Assembly: GCF_030272615.1 (NCBI RefSeq)
Contig: NC_081409.1
Span: 204,518,864-204,582,863 of the forward strand
From: Cryptomeria japonica
Taxonomy: Eukaryota > Streptophyta > Pinopsida > Cupressales > Cupressaceae
Direction: 5' to 3'
DNA length: 64,000 nucleotides
This document shows, one piece after another, positions 24,178-36,853 of the stretch (position 1 is its first letter; each line of letters starts with the position of its first letter). Below the pieces are notes generated by a model that did not search any database, was not told where the DNA came from, and worked only from the letters and a program-made list of their open reading frames with translations. Made by a program: the position numbers and the translations under genes.

Positions 24178-26059
24178 TCAAATGAAAGCCGCAGAATCAA
24201 TAACATTTTCCACCATAGTGATAAGGGAAGAAGTTGGATTGAGAGATGAACAATTGCTTCTGATCTCCCCATTACTACCTGTCATTACACCCAACTGACT
24301 CATTTTTGCCATGGACAAAGCAAATTTTTGAAAGAAGAGAGTTTGATTCAAGGCAAAGTCAATAACAATCTGTTTGGTGCGAGAGTCTATGTAAAGATCC
24401 TGATCAGACGTGAAGAGGCCCTGTCGATTCATGAGGTCCACATAATACTTGTTGTCGAACACGTTGGGCGTTCGAATGTCTAAATTGGTGGTGTTGGTGT
24501 AATTTTTGCTTGGACAAGTGACATACAAGTTTTTGGCAAAGTATTGATTGAGGGTGTTGTCTTGTATAGGGTATAACCGATCCTCAAATGATGTGCAATG
24601 TCCGATTCCTATGGTGTGGCCACCTGTATTCATCCAACATCAAAAACAAAATCCAATTTATATATAATTATAATATACAAAATAAAATAAAATTATTACC
24701 AAAGTTAATAAACAATCAAGTGGTGCTTTGAATTCAATAGTTCAAAAGAAAAACATTTACAAACATGGTGATTTAGTGATTCTTATGTAGCATATTGATC
24801 AATTGAACTAGAGTTAAAATACTATTACCAAAATTAATAAACAATCAAATCATGTTTTGAATTCAATAGAAACAACTACAAACATATTGATTTAGTAAGT
24901 CTTATGTACCATATTGATCAAATGAAAATTTCAAATGCGATTATATCCAAAATCAAAAATAAAATAATATTTAAATATTAAAAAATTTAAATAACAAATA
25001 TGATAAAATGGGTAATATAGAGAGAGAACCTGAAAGAGCCACAAGATCGGTGACATCAAGACTTTTGTTAGCAAAAGCTTGAATGAGGATTGAGACATTA
25101 GATGTTGGAGCTGGAAGGTTTGCATTTGTTTCATTTGTGGTCGCAAACTTTAGGCTATCCCTTCGTCCTAGTGGCACTTTGTACTTCGGCCCTCCAGCCT
25201 ATTAAAAAAAAAAATTCTTTTAAATTTTACTATTTTTCTTATAAACCTTAACAAACACTATTACATTAAGAAATACCAATTGAACTAATGTTAAGAGGTA
25301 GATGTATACAAATAAATCATAGATCATTTAACTATTAAAAAATCTAAAACTACACAAACAACTGAAAAAAAAATAAAAAAAATTAGAAAACCAAGTGAGC
25401 ATGATCTGCAGATGTATTACCTAGTACAGATCAGATCGCGATTCTTCCTTGTAGAAAAACAGAAACAGCTATTTTTCTCAAAAAAAAAAGGAAAATTTTG
25501 GAAACAGAATGTTTACTTAAAAGAGTAGAAGCAAATTTACCTTTGAAACAGAATCGCGAGCCGCCAGAGCAGTAATATCTGCGCAGGACACGATGACACC
25601 ACAGGCTTCGTCCAGACGCTCTTTAATGTCGTTTATTATTTCAAATGCTTTTTGCCGCAACGTTAAATTTGGAGGGGCTTCTTGTTCACTAGGTCCGCTG
25701 GCTGATCCATCCAACAAAACCGAAGCATCGCAACCCTGTGCAACACATTTCACCATTAACACCAACCCAACAAACAAATAGTGAAATAAATAAATTTGTC
25801 AAAATCCAACCTGAACAAAACAGTCATGAAAGTGAAGACGAAGCAACCCTGCGGCCTGGGTAATATCTTCCTCTAAATAAAACTTGATTCTTTTCTTGAC
25901 AATGGATTCCAGTTTGGGGCAGGTGCTCTTATAAAACGTCCATGAAAGCCCATTTACCAGAGGAGGGTCTGCATTTAAAGACAAAACATTCTCTACTTCA
26001 GCTGCGGCAAATGAAAGGGAGAGAGCGAAAAACAAACAGAGCAGGGGGAGTTTCGCCAT
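24178..26059 (-). CDS. class III (secretory) peroxidase, four exons, intact
   Basis: This encodes a secreted haem peroxidase that uses hydrogen peroxide to oxidise phenolic substrates in the apoplast or vacuole. Exons on the minus strand are 25,811-26,059, 25,541-25,735, 25,030-25,198 and 24,178-24,623, all with GT-AG borders and totalling 1,059 bases (352 residues). This is the classic three-intron class III layout. I chose the start at 26,059 because it opens a signal peptide ([20 protein letters not shown]), and no better start lies between it and the TATA-like box. Visible hallmarks: distal Arg and His in [17 protein letters not shown], the VSCADI block, LGRRDS, proximal His in [11 protein letters not shown], and all eight conserved Cys. 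The sequence most resembles the peroxidase 12 group. No stop or frameshift is seen. Confidence 0.95.
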
Positions 26060-26111
26060 TGAAAAGAAGACGAAGCTTTTTTCTTTGCCCAGTGAGGAAG
26101 CAGGGTGGGGG

Positions 26112-26118
26112 TATTTAA
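26112..26118 (-). promoter_or_regulatory. TATA-like box of the intact peroxidase gene
   Basis: TTAAATA on the minus strand lies about 53 bases upstream of the chosen start codon. The same motif lies about 50 bases upstream of the pseudogene's start (36,847-36,853), within otherwise diverged DNA. Confidence 0.55.
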
Positions 26119-26339
26119 TGGTGAAAATGTGGAAGTCTCGGGTAGCATGTGCTGGAAAAGCAAAGTGGGACCAGAACAGACATCGGATTTCAATGCTAAA
26201 TTCCATCTAAGGGAATGAATGTTTTTTATTTTAAGCGAGAGCTGCAGTGCCTGTCAAATGATGTTAAAATAGTTTGCAGTCATATGATGGGTGATGCATG
26301 GTATAATATGTTTTTTAGTCAGTCATTTAGTAAAATGAT

Positions 26340-27440
26340 AAAAAAATTAATTGAAAGTAAACATGTCCTCATAAGCGTGTTATTATCAATCATATAAAAA
26401 TTAAACACTTTAAATAAAAAATCTTATTTATTCAGCTATTTTTGTGGACCTATAGATTTTAAATAGTACATTGAATTTTGACAATTTTTTCAGCTTTATA
26501 TGTGACTTAACTACTTGTAGCTATTGTTCTAGCTTCTAGATAGTAAAGATGAATGTTGTGGGATTCATATGCACACAAGGATCAAAAAATGATCATTTAG
26601 AAGTGTCGTTTTATACCTACTTAAAGATATCTTCATAATCATGCACTACAACCATCCCAAAAATTGTCAATGCTTACTTAAACATGCCCCAATAACCATG
26701 CACTACAACCATCTCAAAAATTGTCAATAATTGAGGGAACAAAGATTGAACGTCATTGATATAATCTCACACTTTCTGCATTTGTAGCAGTTTTTTGCAT
26801 CAACGTTGCAGATCACACTCCGTAATCTATCATCAGAATACTAAAGAACTAAGAACATAAAATAAACGATCATTAGAACATGATCGGACACTAGACCCCT
26901 TCCTCTATTCATACAGAAATACTAACATTCTAGATTTCATTTCAAATCAAAGTTGCTACCTAGGTACCTAGTGGCTAGTACAGAAGGCGCACATGAGAAA
27001 AGTTTCCCCCAACGAAACCTCCACTGACCTGAAAAAGAGCCATCATTCTCGTTTGTGGGTGCAATTGTTTCAATTTCAGAACGTGGCAAGATTCTTTGTC
27101 CCCCACTCACCAACTTTTGGCGGTCCTCAAAATATAGAACTGGAGTTTCTTTTCTGTGGGCGGCGCAAATTTCGATTAAAAACAGCTCATCTTATCCAGA
27201 ACGTGATCCTAAACAGTCAAATCAATGGATACATAATATCTCCGTTTTCAAATCGCTAGAGATTCGCTGTACCGAGTCATTGCAAAGCTATTAAATAACA
27301 GGACAATCCAAGGTGTAGATTCATTCCAGGGAACTTGGAATGCATGTACGCCGTCTCTTTTAGTAATTGTTTGAGCCTCTTTTTTCGTCACTATCATCGA
27401 CTCGTTTAAAGTTGCCATCATAACGTGGAATGATGATGTG
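26340..27440. repeat. peroxidase upstream region shared with 4.3-5.2 kb
   Basis: This noncoding DNA upstream of the intact peroxidase matches 4340-5160 in the same order and orientation. Part of it (about 26,505-26,710) also matches 5920-6112 in reverse. The pseudogene copy at 36.8 kb lacks this flank, so promoter content differs between the two peroxidase copies. Confidence 0.7.
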
Positions 27441-28222
27441 ATATACATGGGAAAATTTCACATTGAATGTGGTGTTGGGCATTAGAGGACAGGCCATCCC
27501 TTCAATCTTGTCATCATTAATGTGATATTAAATGGATATGTGTATTTGCTCATGACATCTACATAGGATACTTAATTTTGATGGCTGTGTTTACATATTT
27601 TTTTCATAAAATATTATTTAAAATTAATGATATCTTTTAACAAAATAAAAATCTTAAAGATTGTAAGTAAAAATATAAACAGACATTCGTACACTGCAGT
27701 TAATGTAAAATGTGCGACTTACATGTTAGTCAATTTGTACAATCATTTTGGAGTGAGAATAGATCCGTCCAAACGATAGATGCGTCCAAACGAAATTATT
27801 TTAGATGGAATGTTAAAATTATAAATAAGATAATTTATAATGAAAAATATTATTTGATAAGAAAGGTAAACCATAAGGTCAAGATTCTTGTCTTACTTTC
27901 TACTATTTGTTTTAGGTTTACTAGATATTTCATAAAGTTCTCACCACATATATTTATAAAATCAATTCCCATTTAAATATACTAAATGCTCAACATGTAT
28001 TTAGATATAAGAGTATGAATCTTAATATATTGGAATGTTCTTAATATTCTTTTTGTTTGCATTTCTTTCATGTGTATTACACTTCATAATTCACATCTTA
28101 AATATGAGTATACAAAAGGTTGCTTGTACTATAAAACTTATTATAAAATGTGAAATAAGTGAAATAAAAGATAACCATTGTACCAATATTTAAAACTACT
28201 TGTCTAATGTCTTTCACTCTTT

Positions 28223-28705
28223 CTTTCTTTCTTTTTTTTTTAGTTGAAGAAAACTGAAATAAAAAGTACACAAATTATAGCAGTCCACAAAAGAAGTTGC
28301 AAATAAGAATAGAACAACAACTAATTTAAACTACTACTACATAAAATAACGGATAACCAGACCAAAACAAGGTTGGTGAAGTCTTACGAAAATAGGACCA
28401 AGACCAAGGACACAAATACACTATACATGACAAACCATTACATCATAAACTTTTAACTAACATTTGAAGTTGTTTGGCACACCGAATATCTTTATCATGT
28501 AGCTGCATAAACTGATACTTGATCGCCGCCAACTTCCAGTGGTAATTGCCACCATCTTTCTGTTGAGAACAAAGAGAAACAAATTGTACAACAATATGTC
28601 AAAGTAAAACTTCAGCATTTCAATCTTCTGATGCAAAATATGATTAGAAAACATACCAAAACATCCACTCTTCCAAATATTAAGCAAGATAGCATGTCTC
28701 ATATT
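28223..28705 (-). mobile_element. poly(A)-tailed retroposon or retrocopy
   Basis: This 483-bp block is absent from the colinear copy 1. It is flanked by an imperfect duplication of about 14 bases, GTCTTTCACTCTTT at 28,209-28,222 and GTCTTCCACTCTTTT at 28,706-28,720. On the minus strand it ends in an A-rich tail (a long A run followed by GAAAG repeats) at about 28,223-28,241. These are marks of target-primed reverse transcription. The body contains GTATGTTTTC...CTCAACAG, which could be a retained intron. No A and B boxes are obvious, so a processed transcript of an unidentified gene is more likely than a classic SINE. Confidence 0.65.
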
Positions 28706-28792
28706 GTCTTCCACTCTTTTCCTTCTACTATATATTCATCTTGTGAAGTGTATTTTTATTATTTCTAACATGACATCCCTGTTTGGGTTCAT

Positions 28793-28943
28793 GTTTAAGA
28801 GCAAGTTTGTGGTTTATGTCATCATTGGCATAGTGAGGCACAACAATACTTTGAGTGTGAGGTTGACGTTTAAGAGCAAGTTTGTGGTTTATGCCATCCT
28901 TGGCATAATGTAGGCACAACAATACTTTGAGGGTGAGGTTGAC
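28793..28943. repeat. 75-bp two-copy tandem duplication
   Basis: The unit starting GTTTAAGAGCAAGTTTGTGG occurs at 28,793 and again at 28,868. Copy 1 of the segmental duplication has one unit only (near 22,960), so the duplication arose after the segments separated. Confidence 0.85.
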
Positions 28944-29275
28944 AAGTTTTTTTGTGCATTTTGGTGGCTTTATATTTATGTTTAATTATTTGCATTTTAT
29001 GTAGTGGTGAATTGCTTAGAAGTGAAGTTACCATGTACTATTCCACAACTATCAAAAAATTGCAAAGGTATGGGTGATAACAATGTATTTAGTGAGTTTC
29101 TTTGTTGATTGTATGCTTGTGTGTGCATACATACTACAATAAAGAGAGAACATAATGTTTTTTTTGTGTGTAATAGTAAGTGTGGGTACTTGCATCTTTT
29201 CATCACTATGAAATGATGTGTGTGAAACAACGTAGTTTTGCAAGCATGAAGAGTGAATAGTATTATTGACACTCA

Positions 29276-29930
29276 TATTATATTTGGGAGGAGTTAGAAA
29301 GAATGTAAGAGATTAGTCACAAATGGTGTATTTAACAATGGCACAAAATAGTATAAAGGCTATGAACAAAAAATATCCTAGTCTGTTTGAGTAAGCTTGA
29401 AGAGTATAGGACCAAGCTTGTGGCTCCAGGAGAAGACTCTTTTAAGGATGGTAAATTAATGTATGTCCTAGTTTCAATGAATCTTGAGACATCATATACC
29501 ACTTTTAAACTCTTAGAGATTTGTCAATTATCAAATAAATGTAAACTAATTATATTTGTTATTTTCTATATAAATTTTGTAGAAAATAGTTTATATAGTA
29601 TTTAGTTTGTGTGTGTGGGTGTACATGTGCATGCACCACTCTTGTAGAGGCATAGATGAGATAGATCATATTCATATTCTTAAAGTCTTATCACAAAAGT
29701 GTTAAGATTAAGCATTTGGTGGCCTAATTTCTCTAACTTATAGACAAGTGATTAAGTATCAATCCTATCTCTTAGGTTACTACTACAATAAATATCATAT
29801 AAACATCAAATTAAATAACAAAACCATCTCCTAGTTGCAAATAATGAAGCCAATGACTACAATTTAACACGTGAATAAAGATTTTATTACTAAAATTCCT
29901 TAGACATAACTAAACGTAACATGAAAACAC
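29276..29930. other. intergenic DNA, no gene seen
   Basis: Short open frames here are not supported by any recognisable motif. A GT-rich stretch lies near 29,605-29,630. Confidence 0.4.
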
Positions 29931-30977
29931 CATGGGATAAAAGCACAATGTTGTGTCACACTTTTATAAAGGCATCAGCCAACAAAACTAAAACTATTTA
30001 ACTTCGACCACAGAAAATTGACATTTCTAAATTGAATTTTGAAATGATGTAAACTGGCCAAAAGTAGAAATATTAATGACATTTATGTGTGTTATTTTTT
30101 AAACATTTTAGGAAAAAAATTCATATTTTTTTTATAATTTCAAAGAGATTTTTCATTGCTGAAAAATGCTGAAAATCAGGGGTTCTAGTCGACACCACAC
30201 AAGAAAATGAAAATGAACTTATTTTTTTCTGATTTTTTTTCCAAGTAGAGAGCATATATATGCAGTGTTATTTTTTTTTTATTTTTTTTTATGTATATTT
30301 TTCTCATTATAATATTTTGAAGTCCAACATAGCTAAATTTGACAGTTTTTGGTCAGCGTCACCTCTTGACTAGTAAATTTATCATGAACCAAAAACAAAA
30401 AATAAACTTTTCGAGAAGATTCTCTCATCTACTGAAAAATTATTTTTTAAATTTTTTTAAATTTTATTCAATATTTATTTTTTTGTTTCGAATCAGCCTC
30501 TTTTTTACTTTAAAAGATACTCGCAATGTTTAATTAATAAAAAAATATTCAAAATTATCAAAATAGTAAAAAAATTATATTACTAGATTCGTGACTTCGA
30601 CATCTGTAAAAGGGTATTTCTTTTTTTGAAAAAAAAAATCAAATTGATGAAAAATTAGCCAGAAGTTGAATATGGCAAAAATGCACAAAAAGTGGCCTTT
30701 TTGGTCCCACATGGCAGGCCACATAAGATAGTTTGGTCGAACTACCCTTAGTTTCAACATTTCAAAAAAAAATGTTTTTTATTTATTTTTATTTTTTTAT
30801 GGTGGCTTTTCAACTAAGGGAGTTCGGTCAAACTAAGTTCAACTGAACTCCTAGTGCCATTTCGACGCCACGCAGTTGAGGACTAGTTTGGCCAAACTGA
30901 GTTTGGTCAAACTCAATTCGGTCGAACTACCCTCCGTTGGCCCAAAGTGTGACACAACTCCATGCTTTTGCCCCATG
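29931..30977. mobile_element. 1,047-bp element with 34-bp terminal inverted repeats
   Basis: The left arm (29,931-29,964, starting CATGGGATAAAAGCACAATG) pairs with the right arm (30,944-30,977) over 34 positions, 28 identical, with no gaps. The interior is AT-rich, has no coding frame of note, and carries repeats of TTTGGTCGAACTACCCT (30,733 and 30,915 areas). The structure fits a non-autonomous DNA transposon. I could not identify a convincing target duplication, so the superfamily is open. Confidence 0.6.
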
Positions 30978-31577
30978 ACTTCATAATAGATATATCAAGC
31001 CCATTTCTTATAACTTATAATTAAGAGCATTCATTGTTGTAAACAATCATAGGTGTTCAAAAAAATGTTAACTCACTTTTCCTGATACAATTTAGTATTG
31101 AGAATCTTACAAGTTAGTCCAATAATGATTCACAACGGACATTCTAAGATTTAGTCTAGCCTAGGATAATTCAAAAAATAAGTGATAGAGTAGTAAAAGG
31201 TACTATAAGGCGTTGTTGTTTAGACAACTAAATTGTGTTATGATTTACTATACACTAATAAGAATATTGATGAGCTACCCAAAATCATTAGATCTACTTG
31301 ACTCATACACCACAAAAATAAATATAAAGAAATCCAATATTTTTCTAAATATAATACTTCTATTATTAACCACTTTAAAACACAATCTATATAAGAATAA
31401 AAATCATTATTATCAATATAACTTTAATAATGAATAATAAACTATACAATTAAACCACACACTACAAAAAAAATCTAAAAGACTATCCTACAACTTCATC
31501 TATATAAACAATTTAGATTCTGACGACATAAAACTTTTTGGTGTATTTTCTTGAATCTTTCATATGCTTTAGCATTC

Positions 31578-31579
<2 letters not shown>
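30978..31579. other. intergenic DNA including a duplicated block
   Basis: No gene seen. At 31,470-31,560 the block AAAGACTATCCTACAACTTC and its flank match copy 1 near 23,705-23,790, so the segmental duplication resumes here after insertions. Confidence 0.6.

Positions 31580-31667
<88 letters not shown>
31580..31667. repeat. (AT)n microsatellite
   Basis: About 88 bases of uninterrupted AT dinucleotide repeats. The Tyr-Ile open frames across it are artefacts. Confidence 0.98.
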
Positions 31668-31668
<1 letters not shown>

Positions 31669-32228
31669 AGGTTCAAACCTATGAGCACAACATGAAGCCC
31701 AACGAGGGACTTCACAAAGTAGTTTTAGCCACCCAATACAAGGGCACAAGTCTATAGGTTGAAACCCTTTTAGCTAAGAGCCAAGGACTGAAGGGTATCC
31801 ATTCCACCAAATTCACTTGGGGCACGATCCCAACCTCATCCCTTATGATGTCGGAGCCTTCCACTCAATTAAACTTGATCCCCGGTAGGCTCATTTAGAA
31901 CCTCTTAGAACCATTCCACAACTTTTGAATAGATTTCACAGAAAAATTTAAAATGTGCCTTACTTTAAATTATATAATTGAAAATGAGAGCATGAACATG
32001 GCGTCCCCACAAAAACACAGTAAAACAAAAACACTGTCGTTAGTTGATTCCTGTAGACAGAAAAAAAAATAAAAAAAATGTGCAGTCTTGACATATATTT
32101 TTAATCCCAAATCGACAATAAATTCATCAACTAGCCTGCCTTTTGCTTCTTTTGGAAATTTAAATTGATCGCATGTACAAAAGATTGAAGCCAGCAACAA
32201 TTTTTTTTAATATATTGAACAATGTTTT

Positions 32229-32292
32229 TTGAGATTTGAACTAAAGACCTCCCGTGTAGGAGGCATGCAGCTAACCGTTGCAGCGTGGGGTC
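32229..32292 (-). repeat. possible tRNA-derived remnant
   Basis: On the minus strand there is an A-box-like GGTTAGCTGCATG, then a short stem-loop (CCTCC...GGAGG), then a B-box-like GTTCAAATCTC. The order fits a degenerate tRNA or tRNA-derived SINE, but the A-to-B spacing is short and a complete cloverleaf cannot be drawn. I do not call a tRNA gene. Confidence 0.25.
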
Positions 32293-32299
32293 GTCCCCT

Positions 32300-35200
32300 C
32301 AGCGATATAATTACAGAGCATCCATTTTTCTGTAGAGTTGTAAATTTGTGCCTTCAGTGAAATGCTTGCTTAAAACATGTCAATAATATTCCACATCTTT
32401 TGAGTAAATTTTTCTATTAATTTGAGATAATGTTTTCAAGGAAACCCTGTTTGAGGGCTAGGATTTGATGGTGTAACTCGAAACATTAACATGACCTCAC
32501 CATAAAAATAGAGAATGTAGCATTTGTTTGACCCATTAAACAATTTGTCCATTATCTCAATGGAAAATGGAAAATCATTTGAAAACATTGCCATTAGAAG
32601 AAATAAAACTAGCAATTACATTTGATCTGCAATGGTTATTAGGATTTAGTATATTGTCTTAAAAAAGCATGTGGTTGGGAAGTGAATATTGCCTAGGAAA
32701 ATTAGGTTGTCAATGTTATTAGTTGATCTTATTTTTTCTCATTAGCGAGACGCATGATTATCTTGCATACTGACGTAATATTGAGAGCTAAAGGTTAAGA
32801 AAATATGTAGATCTATCAAATACTAGACTCAAGAGATCAAAGTGAGTGTAATAACCAACCATTTACCTAATACCTTTAATATCTATCAATGGTCTTTCAA
32901 GAGCAAGACCTTTGAGATTTATGGATTGTCAAAGACCAAACCATCTTTTATGGGAGTTGGCACCAAATACCATGAGTTAGTGAAACAATTGTTAAGGAGT
33001 GGTTCATACAAATCTCAACACACACCAACATAATGATAAAAAATGAGTCTTGACCACAACACAGTATAATAAATTGAGTGGTTTGTTATTAATTTTGTAG
33101 ACAATTGCAACAACTCTCCCAATTACTCAATTGAGAAGTCTTGCAAAAGCCCATAAAATTAGAATTGGGAATAATGTACTTGTCAATGCACAAGAGAAAT
33201 GTATAAGATAGTTGCCACAAATAAAAATAAATGACCACAAATATAATAACCACAATAGCTCAAGCCTCATTTGCATGAGAAGATAGAGTATAGAACAAAA
33301 TGTATTTGACAACAAGGTGAGCGATATATATTAGATGATTTTCTATTAAGTGGACTAAGAGTGGGGTATGAGATTACACGATGTACAAAAAATATCCTCA
33401 TTAGGTTCATGCTAAACTCACATCCTACTCTAGATGAAGCATTTTTTTTCTTTTTAAACCTAATCGAGAGTCACCATTCCAATACAAGATCTCTAAATGC
33501 TAGAGATATCCAACATCACATAAACTCCATCCATCACCCATGAGCATCCAACATGCTAGCTCATGCTAATTGAACTCCAATTTTACATCATTGTAATCTC
33601 TAAAGTCTCCCAAGGAAAAGTGGTCATACCTCAATAGTAGAAGACTACCACAAATCATTATAAAATCCCTCTCTACAAATGTATCAATATATAACCTAGA
33701 AACTCATAATTGAATTATAATTTACATCTCCTCTAAGGAAGATCATATGTATTCAATTAACAGAACCATGTTATTTCTAAAGCTCCCACTGAAAGCTTTC
33801 TTACACTTTTTGTGTAATAGAAAAAATATGCAATATTAAACCAAGTGACCAAATAATGTCAACCAATAAAATATGCATGAACAATAAACTATTTATGATT
33901 TGAAACAACCCACATCTGAGTTATCTATGAAAACCTATAGGCATATATATCCTAAAAAAGTTTCACAACTTGTAGATCTCAAACAATATAATATAAAAGT
34001 TTAACATTACATTGGGATTACCAAATATTAATAAGTGTATTTTTCATAATTTAAACACCATATCAACCTTGGATCTAATTTTTCACAAACCCACAAAATA
34101 ACCCTAATTTAAGAACCCAACAAGCAATATTGCAAAAGTAATAAATGAATAAAACACAAACCAACATGCCTTCTCACGTATTTATATCAAATTTATCATC
34201 AATTAAACATGCCCTAAAAAATGTGTCAAAAGATATAAAAATCTATTTTGAACTACATTACTATGTTGATCTTGAAAAAATATATAGTTAAATTTAAATC
34301 ATCCAAAACTCCTCCAAATATAAAAGATATCGCAGACACCTAAATTTGATTAATTACATTAATTTAATTTAGTCATCTTAGTCACATTCATTGATTAAAT
34401 AATTACATATTATTTGATTAGTTAATATACCCCCTTAGCTAAATTAATTTAATTAATTAAGCTATAATCATATTAATTAATTAATGAGTCCTCTTGATCA
34501 TTTAATTAGTTGATTTCCCCTTCTATTAATAAAACGAATAAATCAATTTTTCTCTAATTAATTTTGCGCTTTTCCTCTTTATCCCCCAATTTGAACTAAA
34601 TAATTTTATTTAATTCTAATTTGAGCACATGGCTCCTAATTTTAACCATCCTCTAACTATTCCTCTAACCTCATCCCACTAAGTAACCCTTAGTTTTAAC
34701 CAACCTTATGCTAAATATGTGCACATTCCTATTTTCAATAAATAAGGAAAAAAACCTAGATTCAGGTGTCCTTTCTTTGAAATTGACACTTGACTTCCCT
34801 TCCACATATCATCCTTTACATTTCCTCTTGTCCTCAAAGTGTTGCATTTTCAAGCATCCTCACTTCCCCTCCATTTCTATTTAATGCTTCAATTTTCCTT
34901 CACAAATCATCACTCTCATTCAATAGAAAAGTTATCATACCATTTTAAATCGACAATTCATATCAATTTTAGCTAAAATATTGCATTTCATTATCAACCA
35001 TCTTGCATTTTCATTATCATGAAGCTATATTGAGCACTCTTGGAAGTATCAATGTGAGCACACATTCTTTAAAACAAATCAAACCGAAGGACAAATCCTC
35101 ATCAAAAGAGGCTTGTAGTTTGCATTTTTCTTGCTTATTTCTTGTTTATCTAGATTCTTTTTAAGCATTCTTATAAGGGCAAGTGCACCAAGATGGGGAA

Positions 35201-35860
35201 CCAAAAAGGTACCAAAAACTTTTTTGGCCCCCATCAGGCCATTTGGTGTGCGTCAAATAGTAAAAGTCAAATAAAAACCTCAATTTCACAATCTTTGTTC
35301 ATTTTTTTTTGTCAAGCCCATAGGTTATGTTGTTGTTTTCACCTTCCAGACTGCACGCACCAAATAGAGACCACGTTTTTCTCCCAGAGGTGTGAGATCT
35401 TCATCAAAATGGCACCATGATGTTGCCGAGGCCGAAGAAATATGTATTTCTAATTTTTTACTCTCAAATTTTGTTTAAACTAATGATTAAATTAGGTTTT
35501 TAAATTGATTTAAAAAAAAATTAAGAATTCAAAGTCCATCTGATAATATTGAAAACCTATCACCACCTCCTCGTCAATAGTCTTCTAAAGAAGAGGCATA
35601 ACCAACCCCTCCCTCAATTCCTAGAAATTGTAACTCCCTCAATTCCTAGAAATTGTAACTTAATGATAAAACACACTACATACATTAAAAATAAAAACTT
35701 AACTTTAATTAATTCATTAAAAATACAACTAATATTTAAGAATAGCCCTAAAAAAAGACTAAAATCTTAGCAAACCCTCTCTTTAATTTCATAACAAATG
35801 AGATCATGAAAGGAAGATTTTTTATGAAAATAACTAGGCTAACAATATACCTACAACTTT
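32300..35860. other. gene-poor AT-rich stretch
   Basis: I see no gene in this 3.5 kb. It contains AATTAATT-rich DNA (about 34,370-34,500) and a phrase at 35,175-35,200 (GTGCACCAAGATGGGGAACC) related in reverse to 3,625-3,650. It presumably inflates copy 2 of the segmental duplication. Confidence 0.5.
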
Positions 35861-35871
35861 AGAACAAAATT

Positions 35872-36797
35872 CTATTCTAAAAAGGTAGAGATTATAAAGT
35901 GGGTGAGGATCAAAGCTTCGTAGAATAGGTATCGTCTTCCACCATAGTGCTTATAGGAGTTGGATTGTGGAGGAGTTGGATTGCGTGCAGAACAGTTGGT
36001 TCTAATTTCTCCTGTAGTGCCTGTCAATACGAGGCTCTCTCCATTCTTAAGAATTCCATAATACATATTGTCAAATAAGTTGGGCGAGTGAATGTCTAAT
36101 ATAGTATAGTTAGTGATGTTCGTGGTTGGACAACTGGCTTTCAAATTTCTAATAAAAACCGTGGCAAGAGTGCTATCTTGTGTGGGATATAATCGTTTCT
36201 CAAATGAAGCACAATGCCCTATTCCTATGGTGTGCCCACCTGTACTCATCCAACATTAGAATACTTATTTTAATGAAATATTGAAATTCTATTTCTAAAC
36301 AAAATGAGTGAATATAGAGCTAACTGAAAGAGCCACGAGGTCTGTGACATCAAGGCCTTTGGCTGCAAGAGCATCAATGAGGCCCGAGGCATTGGAAGTT
36401 GAGGATGGAAGCTTTGCACGTGTGGCAGCTCGACCGGGTGATCCATCCAGCAGAACAGAGGCGTCACAGCCCTGTGCAACAGATTTCACCATTAACAGCA
36501 ATCCAAGAAATAAACATGGCGAAACAAATAAATTAGTGAAAACCCAACCTGAACAAAAGAGTCATGAAAGTGAAGACGCAGCAACCCGGCGGCCAGAGTA
36601 ATATCCTTCTCTAGATAAAACTTGATTCTTATCTGGACAATGGATTCCATTTTGGGACAACTGCTCTTATAAAACGTCCATGAAAGCCCATTTTCCAGAG
36701 TAAGGTCTGAATCTGAATACAGATCATTCTCTGCTCCAGCGAAAGCAAATGATATGGAGAGAGCGAAAATCAAACAGAGCACAGAAGCTTTCTCCAT
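35872..36797 (-). pseudogene. class III peroxidase pseudogene (copy 2)
   Basis: This is a broken paralogue of the intact peroxidase. Exon 1 (36,549-36,797) is full length and opens with a signal peptide (MEKASVLCLIFALSISFAFA), but it reads HFHDSFVQ, so one conserved Cys is Ser. The second exon (36,324-36,471) starts as [13 protein letters not shown] and jumps directly to AATRAKLPSSTSNASGL. It has lost the end of exon 2, intron 2 and the start of exon 3, including VSCADI. The following donor reads CTTTCAGTTAG where the intact gene has CTTTCAGGTTC, a one-base loss at the junction. Exon 4 (35,872-36,239) keeps [10 protein letters not shown] but lacks about 50 codons (after NLFDNMYYG), and the C-terminus is frameshifted beside a small ATCCAACTCCT duplication. 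A functional enzyme is very unlikely. Confidence 0.9.
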
Positions 36798-36846
36798 TGG
36801 GAAAAATACAGAGGTTAGATTTGAAGAAGAAGAAGAGTGGCGTGGA

Positions 36847-36853
36847 TATTTAA
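36847..36853 (-). promoter_or_regulatory. TATA-like box of the peroxidase pseudogene
   Basis: TTAAATA on the minus strand, about 50 bases upstream of the pseudogene start, at nearly the same position as in the intact gene. Confidence 0.45.

Larger units (their letters stand above)
27900..29275. repeat. downstream flank of peroxidase segment, copy 2
   Basis: Colinear with 22,565-23,340, but interrupted by a 483-bp insertion (28,223-28,705) and enlarged by a 75-bp tandem duplication (28,793-28,943). It shows that the pseudogene at 35.9 kb belongs to a second copy of the same segment. Confidence 0.85.

Noticed and set aside
24178-26206. An upstream start of the peroxidase at 26,206 (MEFSIEIRCL)
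   Set aside because: It lies upstream of the TATA-like box and would place the signal peptide internally; the start at 26,059 fits the family and the matching start in the second copy.
31513-31757. Tyr-Ile repeat proteins on both strands
   Set aside because: They are translations of an (AT)n microsatellite.
32229-32292. A functional tRNA gene
   Set aside because: A- and B-box-like motifs are present but no full cloverleaf can be drawn and the spacing is short.
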